Below, in pieces: positions 45,897 through 54,890 of a DNA stretch of 64,000 nucleotides. Under the pieces are notes generated by a model. That model saw only the letters and a program-made list of their open reading frames with translations. It was not told the DNA's origin and did not search any database. The position numbers were made by a program, and so were the translations under genes. Each line of letters opens with the position of its first letter. The stretch's first letter is position 1. This DNA is from Thermoflavifilum sp. (GTDB lineage: Bacteria; Bacteroidota; Bacteroidia; Chitinophagales; Chitinophagaceae), in the NCBI GenBank assembly GCA_023511875.1, contig JAIMAQ010000007.1, positions 62,001 to 126,000 of the forward strand, in the 5' to 3' direction.

Positions 45897-46874
45897 TTAT
45901 TCTTTAAAAGGGCTTATTATTTCCGATCGTTCTTTCCATTCGATGTGTTGCAATCGTTGCCATTCTAAGCTATCGGCTTGGTTGAAGTGAACGTTCAGGC
46001 ATTTGTGTAAATCGGGTTGCCCGGCATTGACCCAGGCGGTGTACCAAAAGTTGGCAACCATGGATATAGAAAGACGCATTCGGCGTTCTACCATGTGGTG
46101 CATAGCTTGCTCATAAGCTTCGAGATAGGCAGTGCTATAGCCGCGTATCCATTTATGGTTTTTTAGGTAATATGTTCGTTTTAGTTTGCGGGGAAATTGG
46201 GCATCGAGTAAGCGCCTAACCCGAAGCACGGTATCGGCGGCTTGAGCACTCTCACGAATAAGTTGCCAAAGTGTTGCATCAGGCTGTGGGAGAAATGTTG
46301 CTTTTCCCACCCAAAGTTTAAACTGGGGGGATAGTCTTTCCGGAATATAGGTTTCCCAGAGGGCATGCGTACCTTTTTGTCCGGTAAGTTGGCCGTCGTA
46401 GTTGCTAGAAGCATGCAGTGGCACACAGGCATCGGCAATATAATGTCCAAGATCGGCCGAGAGCTTCAAAATTTGTTGGCCATCGCAGGCTCGGAAGGCG
46501 TTGACCAGCTGATAATATACCTGCATGGTATTCCAGGGCAAAATGCCATTTTTGTCGAGAATGTTTTTGGGCCAGCGTTGTTGGGCTTCTGTCCAGCTGC
46601 AGGGCCATTGATGAGCGTCGTATAGGTCGGCATCGAAATAATGACGCGGAGCCTCAGCAGGATAAACAAATTTTCTGCGATCGGCATCTATTGCATGATC
46701 GGTGAGAAATTCTTGATAAGGTTTGTATAGCACCAGCATTTCTGGGGGCAGACTATACACTGCTTGATGATGAATAAGGGTGTGGGCAAAAAACCCCCAT
46801 CCAGTGAGCCGATGAGGCAATAAGATGGCTAAACATAAGCCAAGGCAAAGGCTATACGGTAAATACGATTTCAT
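45897..46874 (-). CDS. Zinc-dependent phospholipase C / S1-P1 nuclease superfamily protein
   Basis: 325 residues with an N-terminal signal sequence (about 1-24). Mature protein begins WGFFAHTLIHHQAVYSLP, in which the first Trp and the His residues are metal ligands in this fold. A second ligand cluster is SADLGHYIADACVPLHASSNYDGQ, and GTHALWE gives another His-x3-E. It is probably an exported hydrolase of phospholipids or other phosphodiesters; specificity is open. The ATG overlaps the DUF502 stop by 4 bp (ATGA), so the two are translated together. Confidence 0.75.
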   Translation of the reverse strand: MKSYLPYSLCLGLCLAILLPHRLTGWGFFAHTLIHHQAVYSLPPEMLVLYKPYQEFLTDHAIDADRRKFVYPAEAPRHYFDADLYDAHQWPCSWTEAQQRWPKNILDKNGILPWNTMQVYYQLVNAFRACDGQQILKLSADLGHYIADACVPLHASSNYDGQLTGQKGTHALWETYIPERLSPQFKLWVGKATFLPQPDATLWQLIRESAQAADTVLRVRRLLDAQFPRKLKRTYYLKNHKWIRGYSTAYLEAYEQAMHHMVERRMRLSISMVANFWYTAWVNAGQPDLHKCLNVHFNQADSLEWQRLQHIEWKERSEIISPFKE

Positions 46875-47494
46875 ATGTGTTGGGGCTGATCTGCATTGGC
46901 GACGTCAAAAATAGACATGTTGACCACTCCACCCGATACCGCAAATTTCATAGCCTCGCCAGCACTCACCCGGTTGAGGGGTCGTATGCGGCTTCTGCGC
47001 ACCAGGTACATTTTACCTGCTACGGCATACGACTGGGGAACATACACGGCTACTAGATCGTCGATGCCTAACCATTGCATATCGGCCTGGGTAATAAACC
47101 CAATCTCCCAAACATCAGGAGCATAAATGCTTACCAATACGGGATGATCGAACTTGCGTTTTTCTCCTACAACAGCATCAAACAAATCCTTCACTGAAGT
47201 GTAAATATATCGGATGAAAGGGGTTTTTTCTAAGATGCGATCAAACAAATCAAAAATTCGCCCAATAATAAACCAAGAGCTCAAATAGCCCACGATGATG
47301 ACGAATAAAATAACCATTATAAAGCCTATTCCTTTGATCCTGAAGGCAGCGGGAACGAGCTCCTTGGGGAATAAATTATCGATTGTAGTGAAAATCCAGT
47401 ATAGTGCATAGATGGTGATGGTAATAGGCGCCAGCACCAAGAGGCCTTGAAAAAAATATTTCACAATTCCTCCAGCGGTGAGTCTTCGTTTCAT
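46871..47494 (-). CDS. DUF502-family inner-membrane protein
   Basis: 207 residues from ATG 47494 (MKRRLTAGG). Two membrane helices (about 12-36, FFQGLLVLAPITITIYALYW; and about 58-80, GFIMVILFVIIVGYLS) and the conserved stretch PFIRYIYTSVKDLFDAVVG followed by a beta-rich cytoplasmic domain. The frame is open further upstream but that part is basic and Cys-rich and lies beyond the -7 box TACCTTTG (47514-47521, - strand), so the shorter start is right. Function unknown. Confidence 0.82.
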   Translation of the reverse strand: MKRRLTAGGIVKYFFQGLLVLAPITITIYALYWIFTTIDNLFPKELVPAAFRIKGIGFIMVILFVIIVGYLSSWFIIGRIFDLFDRILEKTPFIRYIYTSVKDLFDAVVGEKRKFDHPVLVSIYAPDVWEIGFITQADMQWLGIDDLVAVYVPQSYAVAGKMYLVRRSRIRPLNRVSAGEAMKFAVSGGVVNMSIFDVANADQPQHI

Positions 47495-47513
47495 AGTACA
47501 ATTTTTACACCTG

Positions 47514-47521
47514 CAAAGGTA
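47514..47521 (-). promoter_or_regulatory. -7 box of the DUF502 / phospholipase C-like unit
   Basis: TACCTTTG followed by CA on the - strand, 19 bp before the DUF502 ATG. No TTG at the right upstream distance was seen. The tetR palindrome starts 45 bp further upstream. Confidence 0.5.
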
Positions 47522-47565
47522 CAACCTGAGCGAGCGGTTAGGGTTTTTAAGAAAAAAGATATTTA

Positions 47566-47602
47566 GAAAACTTTTTTGAAATGAAAAGTTTTCATAGTTT
47601 TG
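47566..47602 (+). promoter_or_regulatory. tetR promoter with 28-bp palindromic operator candidate
   Basis: Perfect 10-bp arms GAAAACTTTT (47566-47575) and AAAAGTTTTC (47584-47593) with an 8-bp centre. It ends 1 bp before the -7 box TAGTTTTG (47595-47602) and covers the whole spacer and -33 zone. The expected start point near 47606 is 18 bases before the tetR ATG. Size and position are typical of a TetR-family operator, so autoregulation of the efflux operon is strongly suggested. Confidence 0.75.
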
Positions 47603-47623
47603 CGTTGCTTTTATGGAGAAACT

Positions 47624-48277
47624 ATGCCTAAAAAACAAACTTCCACACAAAAAAATGTACATGATGCAGTTGTGAGTCGGGTGCTGCAAGTGAGTCGGCG
47701 CTTGTTTCAGACCTATGGGTTACGCACCATGACGGTCGATGAAATTGCCCGCCACTTAGGAATGTCGAAGCGCACGCTCTATCAATTGTTTCGCGACAAA
47801 AATGAGTTGGTACGACTGGTAGTCAAGCAATTTACAGAAGAGATGCGGGAGCAATGCGAGCTCATTTGCCGGGAGGCTCACGATGCGATTCATGAAACTT
47901 TCCAAATGTTTCAATATTTAGATGGCATTTTCCGTAATCTCAATCCAATTGTATTTGTGGAAATGCAGCGTTATCATCCCGATGCTTTTATGCTGTTTGA
48001 TCAGCATCAGCATATGTATACCAAACAATTGATTTTGCGCAACCTGCAAAGAGGTATTCGAGAAGGTTATTATAGGTCCGACTTACACATGGAAATCATT
48101 GCTCGTTTTCGGCTCGAGTCGGCCTTAATACCATTGAATCAAGACATTTTTCCCAAAGATCAATTTCCCTTACATGAAGTGCAGCATGAGCTCATGCTAC
48201 ATTATTTATATGGCATTGCCACTCCCAAAGGTTATGAACGCATTCAGCAATATGAGAAACAATTTAGCAAATCGTAA
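47624..48277 (+). CDS. TetR-family regulator of the RND efflux operon
   Basis: 217 residues from ATG 47624 (MPKKQTST). The N-terminal HTH reads MTVDEIARHLGMSKRTLYQL followed by FRDKNELV, the classical TetR pattern; the rest is an all-helical ligand-binding domain. It is first in a run of four + strand genes: tetR, outer-membrane factor, membrane-fusion lipoprotein and RND pump, with gaps of 10-33 bp. It most likely represses this operon until a toxic ligand binds. A TTG at 47600 was rejected because it overlaps the -7 box. Confidence 0.92.
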   Translation: MPKKQTSTQKNVHDAVVSRVLQVSRRLFQTYGLRTMTVDEIARHLGMSKRTLYQLFRDKNELVRLVVKQFTEEMREQCELICREAHDAIHETFQMFQYLDGIFRNLNPIVFVEMQRYHPDAFMLFDQHQHMYTKQLILRNLQRGIREGYYRSDLHMEIIARFRLESALIPLNQDIFPKDQFPLHEVQHELMLHYLYGIATPKGYERIQQYEKQFSKS

Positions 48278-48287
48278 ACAAGTGATT

Positions 48288-49691
48288 ATGAATAGGCTTA
48301 TTCGTCGTGTAATTTCCATTAGCTTATTGATGATGTTATGGGTAGGAGCATATGCACAAAACAGCCAATTAATTGTTCATCGCTATTCGCTCGATAGTTG
48401 TATTGCCTATGCCCTTGCACACGAATTAAATACACAAAGCACTCGAATAGATGCCCAAATCACGGCTGCCAAAGAACGGGAGGTCACTGGGCTGGCCTTG
48501 CCTAGGATAACGGCTAGTGGGCAGTTTCAGGATTATTTAAAATTGCCCACCACCTTGTTTCCCGACGTGTTCTCGCCTGCTATATATGGCATTTTGAAAA
48601 AAGAAAATTTGATTCCGCAAAATACGCCCATTCCACAAGGTGGGTTAACTCCGGTTCAATTTGGCACACAATACAACGTGAATGCAGGTGTCAATGTTTC
48701 CCAAACCTTGTTTGATCCGAGTGTATTTGTGGCTTTGCAAGCCAAACAAACGATCTTAGAACTCGCACAAAAAAATGTGAAACGCACCGAACGAGATCTG
48801 AAAGTAACTGTGTCGAAAGCATATTATAATGTATGGATTGCGCGTAAGCAGTTGCAAGTAGTGGAAGATAATATACAGCGTTTACAACAATTGTTGCACG
48901 ACACGCGTATTATGTACCAAAATGGATTTGCTGAAAAACTAGATGTAGATCGCTTACAAGTACAACTCAATAATCTAGAAGCGCAACGCATTACTATGCA
49001 AAATATGGTAACGCTCAGTGATCAGTTATTGAAATTCCAGATGGGCATGCCTTTGACCGATAGCTTAGAACTAACCGATTCGCTCACATTTAATGATGTT
49101 CAAAGCGATTTATTGCAAAATCAACCCGTTGATCTTCATCAACGTATTGATTACCAAACCTTGCAAACGCAGTTACGCGTTAACCAATATGATTTGAAAC
49201 GATATCGACTTGCCTGGCTACCATCGTTATCTGCTAGTGCTAATTATGGGATCACTGCTTCACGTACTACATTCAATCTTTTTGACCATAATGAGCCTTG
49301 GTTTAAAAGCTTTTATGTGGGATTAAATCTTTCTGTACCATTGTTTGAAGGATTTCAAAAGAAGAATCGGATAGATCAAGCAAATCTCAATGTAAAGAAA
49401 ACGCAGATTCAATTGCAATTACTCGATCAAAGCATGCGATTAGAGCTTGAACAAGCGCGCACAAATTTGAGTAATTATTTGTTAAACGTGGCTTCGCAAC
49501 AAAAAAACATGCAACTCGCTCAGGAAGTATATGAACAAACCATTAAGAAATATGAAGCTGGTGTGGGTTCAACCATTGAAATCAACAATGCTGAAGGAGA
49601 TATGCAGCAAGCTCAGCTGAATTATTATACAGCACTTTATAATGCTATGCTGGCTAAAATCGATTATTTAAAAGCAATTGGTAAACTATAA
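48288..49691 (+). CDS. TolC-family outer-membrane efflux protein
   Basis: 467 residues from ATG 48288; a signal peptide ends AYAQ (about 24). Two OEP halves follow, each with long helices forming the periplasmic tunnel (for example ERDLKVTVSKAYYNVWIARK and QEVYEQTIKKYEAGVGSTIE). A Pro/Gly-rich segment near 80-130 (PTTLFPDVFSPAIYG) belongs to the barrel strands. It provides the exit duct for the RND pump encoded downstream. Confidence 0.92.
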   Translation: MNRLIRRVISISLLMMLWVGAYAQNSQLIVHRYSLDSCIAYALAHELNTQSTRIDAQITAAKEREVTGLALPRITASGQFQDYLKLPTTLFPDVFSPAIYGILKKENLIPQNTPIPQGGLTPVQFGTQYNVNAGVNVSQTLFDPSVFVALQAKQTILELAQKNVKRTERDLKVTVSKAYYNVWIARKQLQVVEDNIQRLQQLLHDTRIMYQNGFAEKLDVDRLQVQLNNLEAQRITMQNMVTLSDQLLKFQMGMPLTDSLELTDSLTFNDVQSDLLQNQPVDLHQRIDYQTLQTQLRVNQYDLKRYRLAWLPSLSASANYGITASRTTFNLFDHNEPWFKSFYVGLNLSVPLFEGFQKKNRIDQANLNVKKTQIQLQLLDQSMRLELEQARTNLSNYLLNVASQQKNMQLAQEVYEQTIKKYEAGVGSTIEINNAEGDMQQAQLNYYTALYNAMLAKIDYLKAIGKL

Positions 49692-49705
49692 AAAATTAGG
49701 TGTCT

Positions 49706-50836
49706 ATGCTGATTAAAAATGCTTTTCATCGTGTCTTGTGGTTGATGGCTTCCGTGGGAATCATTTGGTTCTTTTCTGCATGCAATGCCAAAACCGATCA
49801 ACATCTTTCAAAGGAGCAGCAATTGCAAAAACTGCTGGCAGAACGCGATCGTATCAATCAGGAAATTGAATCTCTGCGACAGTCTTTGCCAACCACACAA
49901 AAAACAGCCACGCCTGTGTCTGTGATTACCTTGCAACCACAAGTATTCAAGAATTATATTGAAGTACAAGGCCATGTGGATGCTCAGCAAAATGTGAATG
50001 TAAACCCAGAAATGTCGGGTATTGTAACAGCTATTTATGTGCACGTGGGGCAGCAAGTGCATAAAGGACAGGTATTAGCACAACTAGACGATAAAGTAGT
50101 GCGTCAGCAGTTGGCCCAATTGCAAACGCAACTGGAGTTTGCGCGCGACTTGTATCAACGGCAACAAAATCTTTGGTCGCAAAAAATTGGTACTGAAGTG
50201 CAATTGCTGCAAGCAAAAAATAATTACGAAAACATACAAAAGCAAATAGACGTTATACAATCACAACTTGCCTTGTATAAAATGGTTTCTCCCATTGATG
50301 GAAGAGTAGATGAAATAGATTTGAAGATAGGTCAAGCCGTTTCGCCAGGCATGAGTACGATTCGTGTGGTGAATTTACATGATTTACGGGTAAAAGCCGA
50401 AATAGGTGAAAACTATATTACACAGGTTCATCAAGGAGATCCAGTAGAAGTAATCTTCCCCGATGCGCAAGATACTTTGCATACACGATTGAGCTATGTA
50501 TCGAATGTAATTGATCCCAACAGTCGGGCTTTTCAAGTAGAAATTAAGTTGCCCTCAAATTCAATTTTTAAACCTAATATGATGGCGGTGATTCGGGTGG
50601 TAAATTATGTGAATCCCCGTGCAATTGTGGTACCGATCAATGTAGTTCAACAAACCGAATCGGGCAATTATGTTTTTATAGCAGAAGGTAATTATGCCCG
50701 ACAGGTAAACGTGGTAATAGGGAAAGCATACAAAGATCGCGTAGAGATAGTCAGTGGCTTGAAACCGGGTGATCAACTGATAATAAATGGATATCTCGAT
50801 CTAGAAGATCATTCACCCATACAAATTGTTCATTGA
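49706..50836 (+). CDS. RND efflux membrane-fusion lipoprotein (HlyD/AcrA type)
   Basis: 376 residues from ATG 49706; a GTG at 49700 is the only earlier start. Signal with lipobox FFSAC, then a coiled coil (KEQQLQKLLAERDRINQEIE), the barrel-sandwich (lipoyl) half IVTAIYVHVGQQVHKGQVLA, a helical hairpin (LEFARDLYQRQQNLWSQKIG), second lipoyl half KMVSPIDGRVDEIDLKIGQA, and beta-barrel and membrane-proximal domains. It bridges pump and outer-membrane factor. Confidence 0.93.
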   Translation: MLIKNAFHRVLWLMASVGIIWFFSACNAKTDQHLSKEQQLQKLLAERDRINQEIESLRQSLPTTQKTATPVSVITLQPQVFKNYIEVQGHVDAQQNVNVNPEMSGIVTAIYVHVGQQVHKGQVLAQLDDKVVRQQLAQLQTQLEFARDLYQRQQNLWSQKIGTEVQLLQAKNNYENIQKQIDVIQSQLALYKMVSPIDGRVDEIDLKIGQAVSPGMSTIRVVNLHDLRVKAEIGENYITQVHQGDPVEVIFPDAQDTLHTRLSYVSNVIDPNSRAFQVEIKLPSNSIFKPNMMAVIRVVNYVNPRAIVVPINVVQQTESGNYVFIAEGNYARQVNVVIGKAYKDRVEIVSGLKPGDQLIINGYLDLEDHSPIQIVH

Positions 50837-50869
50837 TATTTTTAAAGCATACCGTTTAATGTGTGTGTT

Positions 50870-53800
50870 ATGAAAGATATTTTCAAAGAATTTAAGCCCT
50901 CTAGCTGGTCAATTGATCATCGCACGAGTATTTATTTGTTTACCATTATCCTCACATTGGCCGGCATTTTTGCATATATCAATTTGCCTAAAGAACAATT
51001 TCCTGAGATTACAATTCCTACGATTTATGTGACCACTACTTATCCCGGCACTTCTCCTGAAAATATGGAGAAACTAGTCACGAAGGAAATTGAAAAACAG
51101 TGCAAAACCATTAAAGGAGTAAAACATATTACTAGCAATTCTTTCCAAGATTTTTCGCTGGTAAAGATTGAGTTTAATACAGATGTAGATATCAAAACGG
51201 CTAAACAAGATGTAAAAGATGCGGTAGATAAAGCCAGGGCTTCTACCAATTTTCCAAAAGATTTGCCGCAAGCTCCCGATGTGCTCGATATCAATTTATC
51301 TGATCTACCTATTCTGTATGTAAACATTTATGGTAATTATGATTTAAAAAAGCTCAAAAAATTTGCGGATGATCTGAAAGATCGCATTGAGAGTTTGCCA
51401 GAAATTAGTCGTGTCGATGAAGTGGGTGCACTGGATCGCGAATTACAAGTAAATGTCGACATGAATAAGATGGCGGCTGCTAAGCTTTCGTTTAGCGATA
51501 TTCAACAGGCTATTGCCAATGAAAACCATACTATTTCAGGCGGCAACGTCAAGATGGATGGTGTGGATAGAGATGTAACGGTAAAACAAGAATTTACTAA
51601 TCCTGCACAAGTAGCCAATCTCATAGTGCGTACACCAACGGGAGGAGAAGTGTATTTGAAAAATATAGCACAAGTAGTAGATACATTTAAGGAGCAAGAG
51701 AGTTATGCGCGTTTATATGGCAAGAATGTGATTACGCTCAACGTGGTGAAGCGAAGCGGCGCCAATTTGATTGATGCATCGAATCATGTACGGGAAGTGA
51801 TCAACGACATGCAAGTGCATAATTTCCCGAAAGATCTCAACATTGTAATTACTGGTGATCAATCAGATCGAATTCGTACCACATTGCACGATTTGATCAA
51901 TACCATTATCATCGGATTTATTTTGGTAGTGGTGATTTTAACTTTTTTCATGGGCGCCACCAATGCCGTTTTTGTGGGCTTATCGGTGCCGCTGTCAATG
52001 TTTTTGGCTTTTGTGTTGATGCCGGTATATGGGTTTACGTTAAACATGATTGTGTTGTTTTCCTTCCTGTTGGCATTAGGAATTGTTGTCGACGATGCGA
52101 TTGTGGTTATCGAAAACACCCATCGTATTTTCAACAATGGAGCAATGGATATTCGAAAGGCGGCTAAGATAGCCACAGGCGAGGTTTTTCTTCCCGTACT
52201 GGCGGGGACCTTAACTACTTTGGCTCCTTTCATTCCATTGGCTTTCTGGAAAGGGGTAGTGGGTTCGTTCATGTTTTTCCTTCCCGTTACTTTGATCACT
52301 ACCCTATTGGCTTCTTTGTTTGTAGCGTATATCATTAATCCTGTATTTGCAGTCGATTTCATGAAGCCTCATGATCCTGAGGGAAAGCATCGAGGAAAAT
52401 GGACACGCGGGATGACGGTAACCACGATTATAATGGGCGCAATAGCCTTGATTTTTTATTCGGCTGCACTATTGGCTGGTAGCAAAGCTGCTCTGGGTTT
52501 AGCCAATTTCACGGTGATCATGCTGGCTATTCATTTGTTATACCGATTGATCATAGAGCGTTGGGTACATCATTTTCAACATCGAGCCTGGCCAGCTTTT
52601 CAACATGCGTATACTCGATTGTTACGTTGGGCTTTAGCCCATCCAGTGAAGTTATTGCTTGGCACTGTGGGGTTGTTTGTCGTGGCTATTTTCTTTTTCG
52701 CCATTCGCAAGCCACCCGTTATCTTTTTCCCCAATCCCGATCCCAACTTTGTCTATGTGTATATTACCATGCCCATTGGTACCGATCAGGCCACGACAAA
52801 TTTGGTCACGAAAGAAGTAGAACGCCGAGTAGATAGTGTTTTGGGCATTGATCCTGTACATAATAAATACAATCCTATTGTGAGCTCGGTGATTTCTAAT
52901 GTGGCAGTGGGTGCAGCCGATCCCAACAGCGACGATGCATTTGGTACGCAACCCAATAAAGGTAAGGTTACAGTGGCGTTTGTGCCATATAATGAACGAC
53001 ATGGGATTTCTACATGGACTTATTTAAACCAAATTCGAAAGGCAGTAAGAGATATTCCAGCTGCACAAATCACCGTGGATAAAGAATCGAGTGGACCTCC
53101 ACTGCCCAAGCCCTTAGTGGTAGAAATTACAGGCGATGACCTTGATAGCTTGATTGCTGTTTCTGAACGATTAAAAACTTATATCGATCAACAGGGTATT
53201 GGGGGTATTGAAGATTTAGAGTCGGACTTTCACAACAATAAGCCTGAAGTGATATTTAATGTAGATCGTGAATTGGCCAATCGAAATGGAATTTCGTCTG
53301 GGCTAATTGGTCAAACCTTACGCACGGCTATTTTTGGAACTGAGGTAAGTCGTTTTCGTGATCCGCGAGCCGATGAAGATTATCCTATCGAACTCCGCTT
53401 GCAACACAACCAACGCAATAATGTAGATATGTTGCGTAATCTCATTTTCACCTATCGCGATATGGCCGTGGGTGGTATCATCCGTCAGGTGCCTCTTTCT
53501 ACATTTGCCGATATTCAGTATGCCACTACTTACGGGGGCATTAAGCGAAAAGATCAAAAACGCATCATTTCCCTTTCTTCCAATATTCTCACTGGGTATA
53601 ATCCCAATCAGGTCGTGCATCAGGTGGCCGAGGCGATCAAACGATTTCCTTTCCCACCGGGCATCACGGCTCGCATGGGAGGTGATCAGGAGCAACAACA
53701 GGAAACCATGCATTTCCTCACTACGGCTATGCTGGTGGCCATTGGGTTGATTTTCCTGATCTTAGTCACTCAGTTTAATTCGCTAGCTAAGCCGCTCATC

Positions 53801-54424
53801 ATCTTGAGTGAAGTGTTGTTTAGCTTGATAGGTGTGCTTATTGGGGTAGCGCTGTTTAAGATGAATATTTCCATTGTGATGTCGGGTGTGGGCATGGTTG
53901 CATTGGCGGGAGTGGTGGTGCGCAATGGGATTTTGTTGGTAGAATTTACCGATCTTATGCTCGAGCAGGGCATGCCTATCCGTGAAGCTTTGGTAGAAGC
54001 TGGTCGAGTGCGTATGACACCCGTTTTGCTCACGGCATCAGCTACTATCTTAGGCTTGATTCCTCTTGCATTTGGAATGAACATCGATTTTGTCACCCTG
54101 TTTACCGATTTCAATCCTCATATTTTCTTTGGTGGCGATAGCGCAGCTTTCTGGGGACCACTTTGCTGGACTATGATCTTTGGATTGGCCTTTGCTACTT
54201 TCCTCACGCTGGTGTTGGTGCCTGCTATGTACCTCATCAAGTATAAACTATCGGGCATGAAAGGATTCTTTGGAGGGAAATGGGTAGAATTTACTGCACT
54301 CATTCCCCCCATTTTCTTGCTATTGCTGTTGGTATATTGGGTGTGGGGAAGAAAACATTATCCCGTGCCTGGCGATGCATATGAAACAACTAAAAGTGAA
54401 TATCCAGCATATCCAATGGCATGA
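50870..54424 (+). CDS. RND multidrug efflux permease (AcrB/HAE-1 type) with extra helices
   Basis: Proton-driven inner-membrane pump. 1184 residues, about 140 more than AcrB. TM1 is at about 15-33; porter domain VTTTYPGTSPENMEKLVTKE; TM4 carries the proton-relay Asp pair GIVVDDAIVVIENTHR (about 406-421); second half starts near 580 with HPVKLLLGTVGLFVVAIFFF. Between the halves (about 515-565) lies an insertion with two further hydrophobic segments, and after TM12 another helix (ALIPPIFLLLLLVYWVW) sits near the C-terminus. A short insertion with FNPHIFFGGDSAAFWG precedes the last helices. ATG 50870 follows a GTG at 50861. Last gene of the tetR operon. Confidence 0.93.
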   Translation: MKDIFKEFKPSSWSIDHRTSIYLFTIILTLAGIFAYINLPKEQFPEITIPTIYVTTTYPGTSPENMEKLVTKEIEKQCKTIKGVKHITSNSFQDFSLVKIEFNTDVDIKTAKQDVKDAVDKARASTNFPKDLPQAPDVLDINLSDLPILYVNIYGNYDLKKLKKFADDLKDRIESLPEISRVDEVGALDRELQVNVDMNKMAAAKLSFSDIQQAIANENHTISGGNVKMDGVDRDVTVKQEFTNPAQVANLIVRTPTGGEVYLKNIAQVVDTFKEQESYARLYGKNVITLNVVKRSGANLIDASNHVREVINDMQVHNFPKDLNIVITGDQSDRIRTTLHDLINTIIIGFILVVVILTFFMGATNAVFVGLSVPLSMFLAFVLMPVYGFTLNMIVLFSFLLALGIVVDDAIVVIENTHRIFNNGAMDIRKAAKIATGEVFLPVLAGTLTTLAPFIPLAFWKGVVGSFMFFLPVTLITTLLASLFVAYIINPVFAVDFMKPHDPEGKHRGKWTRGMTVTTIIMGAIALIFYSAALLAGSKAALGLANFTVIMLAIHLLYRLIIERWVHHFQHRAWPAFQHAYTRLLRWALAHPVKLLLGTVGLFVVAIFFFAIRKPPVIFFPNPDPNFVYVYITMPIGTDQATTNLVTKEVERRVDSVLGIDPVHNKYNPIVSSVISNVAVGAADPNSDDAFGTQPNKGKVTVAFVPYNERHGISTWTYLNQIRKAVRDIPAAQITVDKESSGPPLPKPLVVEITGDDLDSLIAVSERLKTYIDQQGIGGIEDLESDFHNNKPEVIFNVDRELANRNGISSGLIGQTLRTAIFGTEVSRFRDPRADEDYPIELRLQHNQRNNVDMLRNLIFTYRDMAVGGIIRQVPLSTFADIQYATTYGGIKRKDQKRIISLSSNILTGYNPNQVVHQVAEAIKRFPFPPGITARMGGDQEQQQETMHFLTTAMLVAIGLIFLILVTQFNSLAKPLIILSEVLFSLIGVLIGVALFKMNISIVMSGVGMVALAGVVVRNGILLVEFTDLMLEQGMPIREALVEAGRVRMTPVLLTASATILGLIPLAFGMNIDFVTLFTDFNPHIFFGGDSAAFWGPLCWTMIFGLAFATFLTLVLVPAMYLIKYKLSGMKGFFGGKWVEFTALIPPIFLLLLLVYWVWGRKHYPVPGDAYETTKSEYPAYPMA

Positions 54425-54548
54425 ATTTAAGTAAGTAAATGTTTTCTAAAAAATGTGTGGAGGGATGAGATGTATCATAAAGCTTATTCGGTAGTTACGA
54501 TGAGATAAAATATCATGGTGAATAGGATTTAACGGTTTTTGTATCACA

Positions 54549-54584
54549 TAGCCGGCTATACGACACGATTGTATGAGCCGGCTA
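54549..54584 (+). terminator. Hairpin terminator of the RND operon
   Basis: TAGCCGGCT (54549-54557) pairs with AGCCGGCTA (54576-54584); inside, ATAC and GTAT extend the stem around GACACGATT. ATTATTTTCT follows. It lies 125 bp past the stop, so a long 3' end would be made; the T-run is imperfect. Confidence 0.65.
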
Positions 54585-54765
54585 ATTATTTTCTATGATT
54601 TTGATTACCCGATGATAAATTTTTTAGCTCCTAAAAAGTTGGATTATATGCGCAAATCGTGATTTTCCCAAGCGCTCCAACCATTTTCATGAAAGAAAAC
54701 CAGGTATTGTGTGGCAACGGTATAAAAGAGATTGGGTGAAGCATCGCTAGATTGAAGCTATGCAA

Positions 54766-54836
54766 CTGATCACATATTGATACTTTGTTGTAAAAATACA
54801 TTTGTGAGAAAGAAACACATTGCTGATGTGATCAGC
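54766..54836. repeat. Inverted repeats CTGATCACAT / ATGTGATCAG
   Basis: 10-bp perfect arms at 54766-54775 and 54826-54835, 50 bp apart. The right arm is part of the small palindrome GCTGATGTGATCAGC (54822-54836), which could terminate the sigma operon on the - strand. TGTGA...TCACA-like half-sites recall CRP-family targets, but the geometry is wrong for one dimer site. Confidence 0.45.
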
Positions 54837-54890
54837 TTATAACCGAGGAAATATTGTACGTATAGTTTTGAAGTTTTTATCTAAAATTAA

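Larger units (their letters stand above)
54425..54890. other. 466-bp intergenic region between two converging operons
   Basis: No reading frame of note. It contains a strong hairpin (54549-54584) downstream of the RND gene and a pair of 10-bp inverted repeats, CTGATCACAT (54766-54775) and ATGTGATCAG (54826-54835). The latter overlaps a compact hairpin, GCTGAT-GTG-ATCAGC (54822-54836), which lies downstream of the sigma-factor operon on the - strand. The rest is A/T-rich. Confidence 0.6.

Noticed and set aside
47495-47689. Upstream extension of the DUF502 frame by 65 residues.
   Set aside because: It would cover both promoters and the tetR palindrome, and the peptide is not conserved-looking.
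51859-52362. A 167-codon open frame antisense to the RND pump gene.
   Set aside because: Shadow of the membrane-helix codons of a well-recognised protein.
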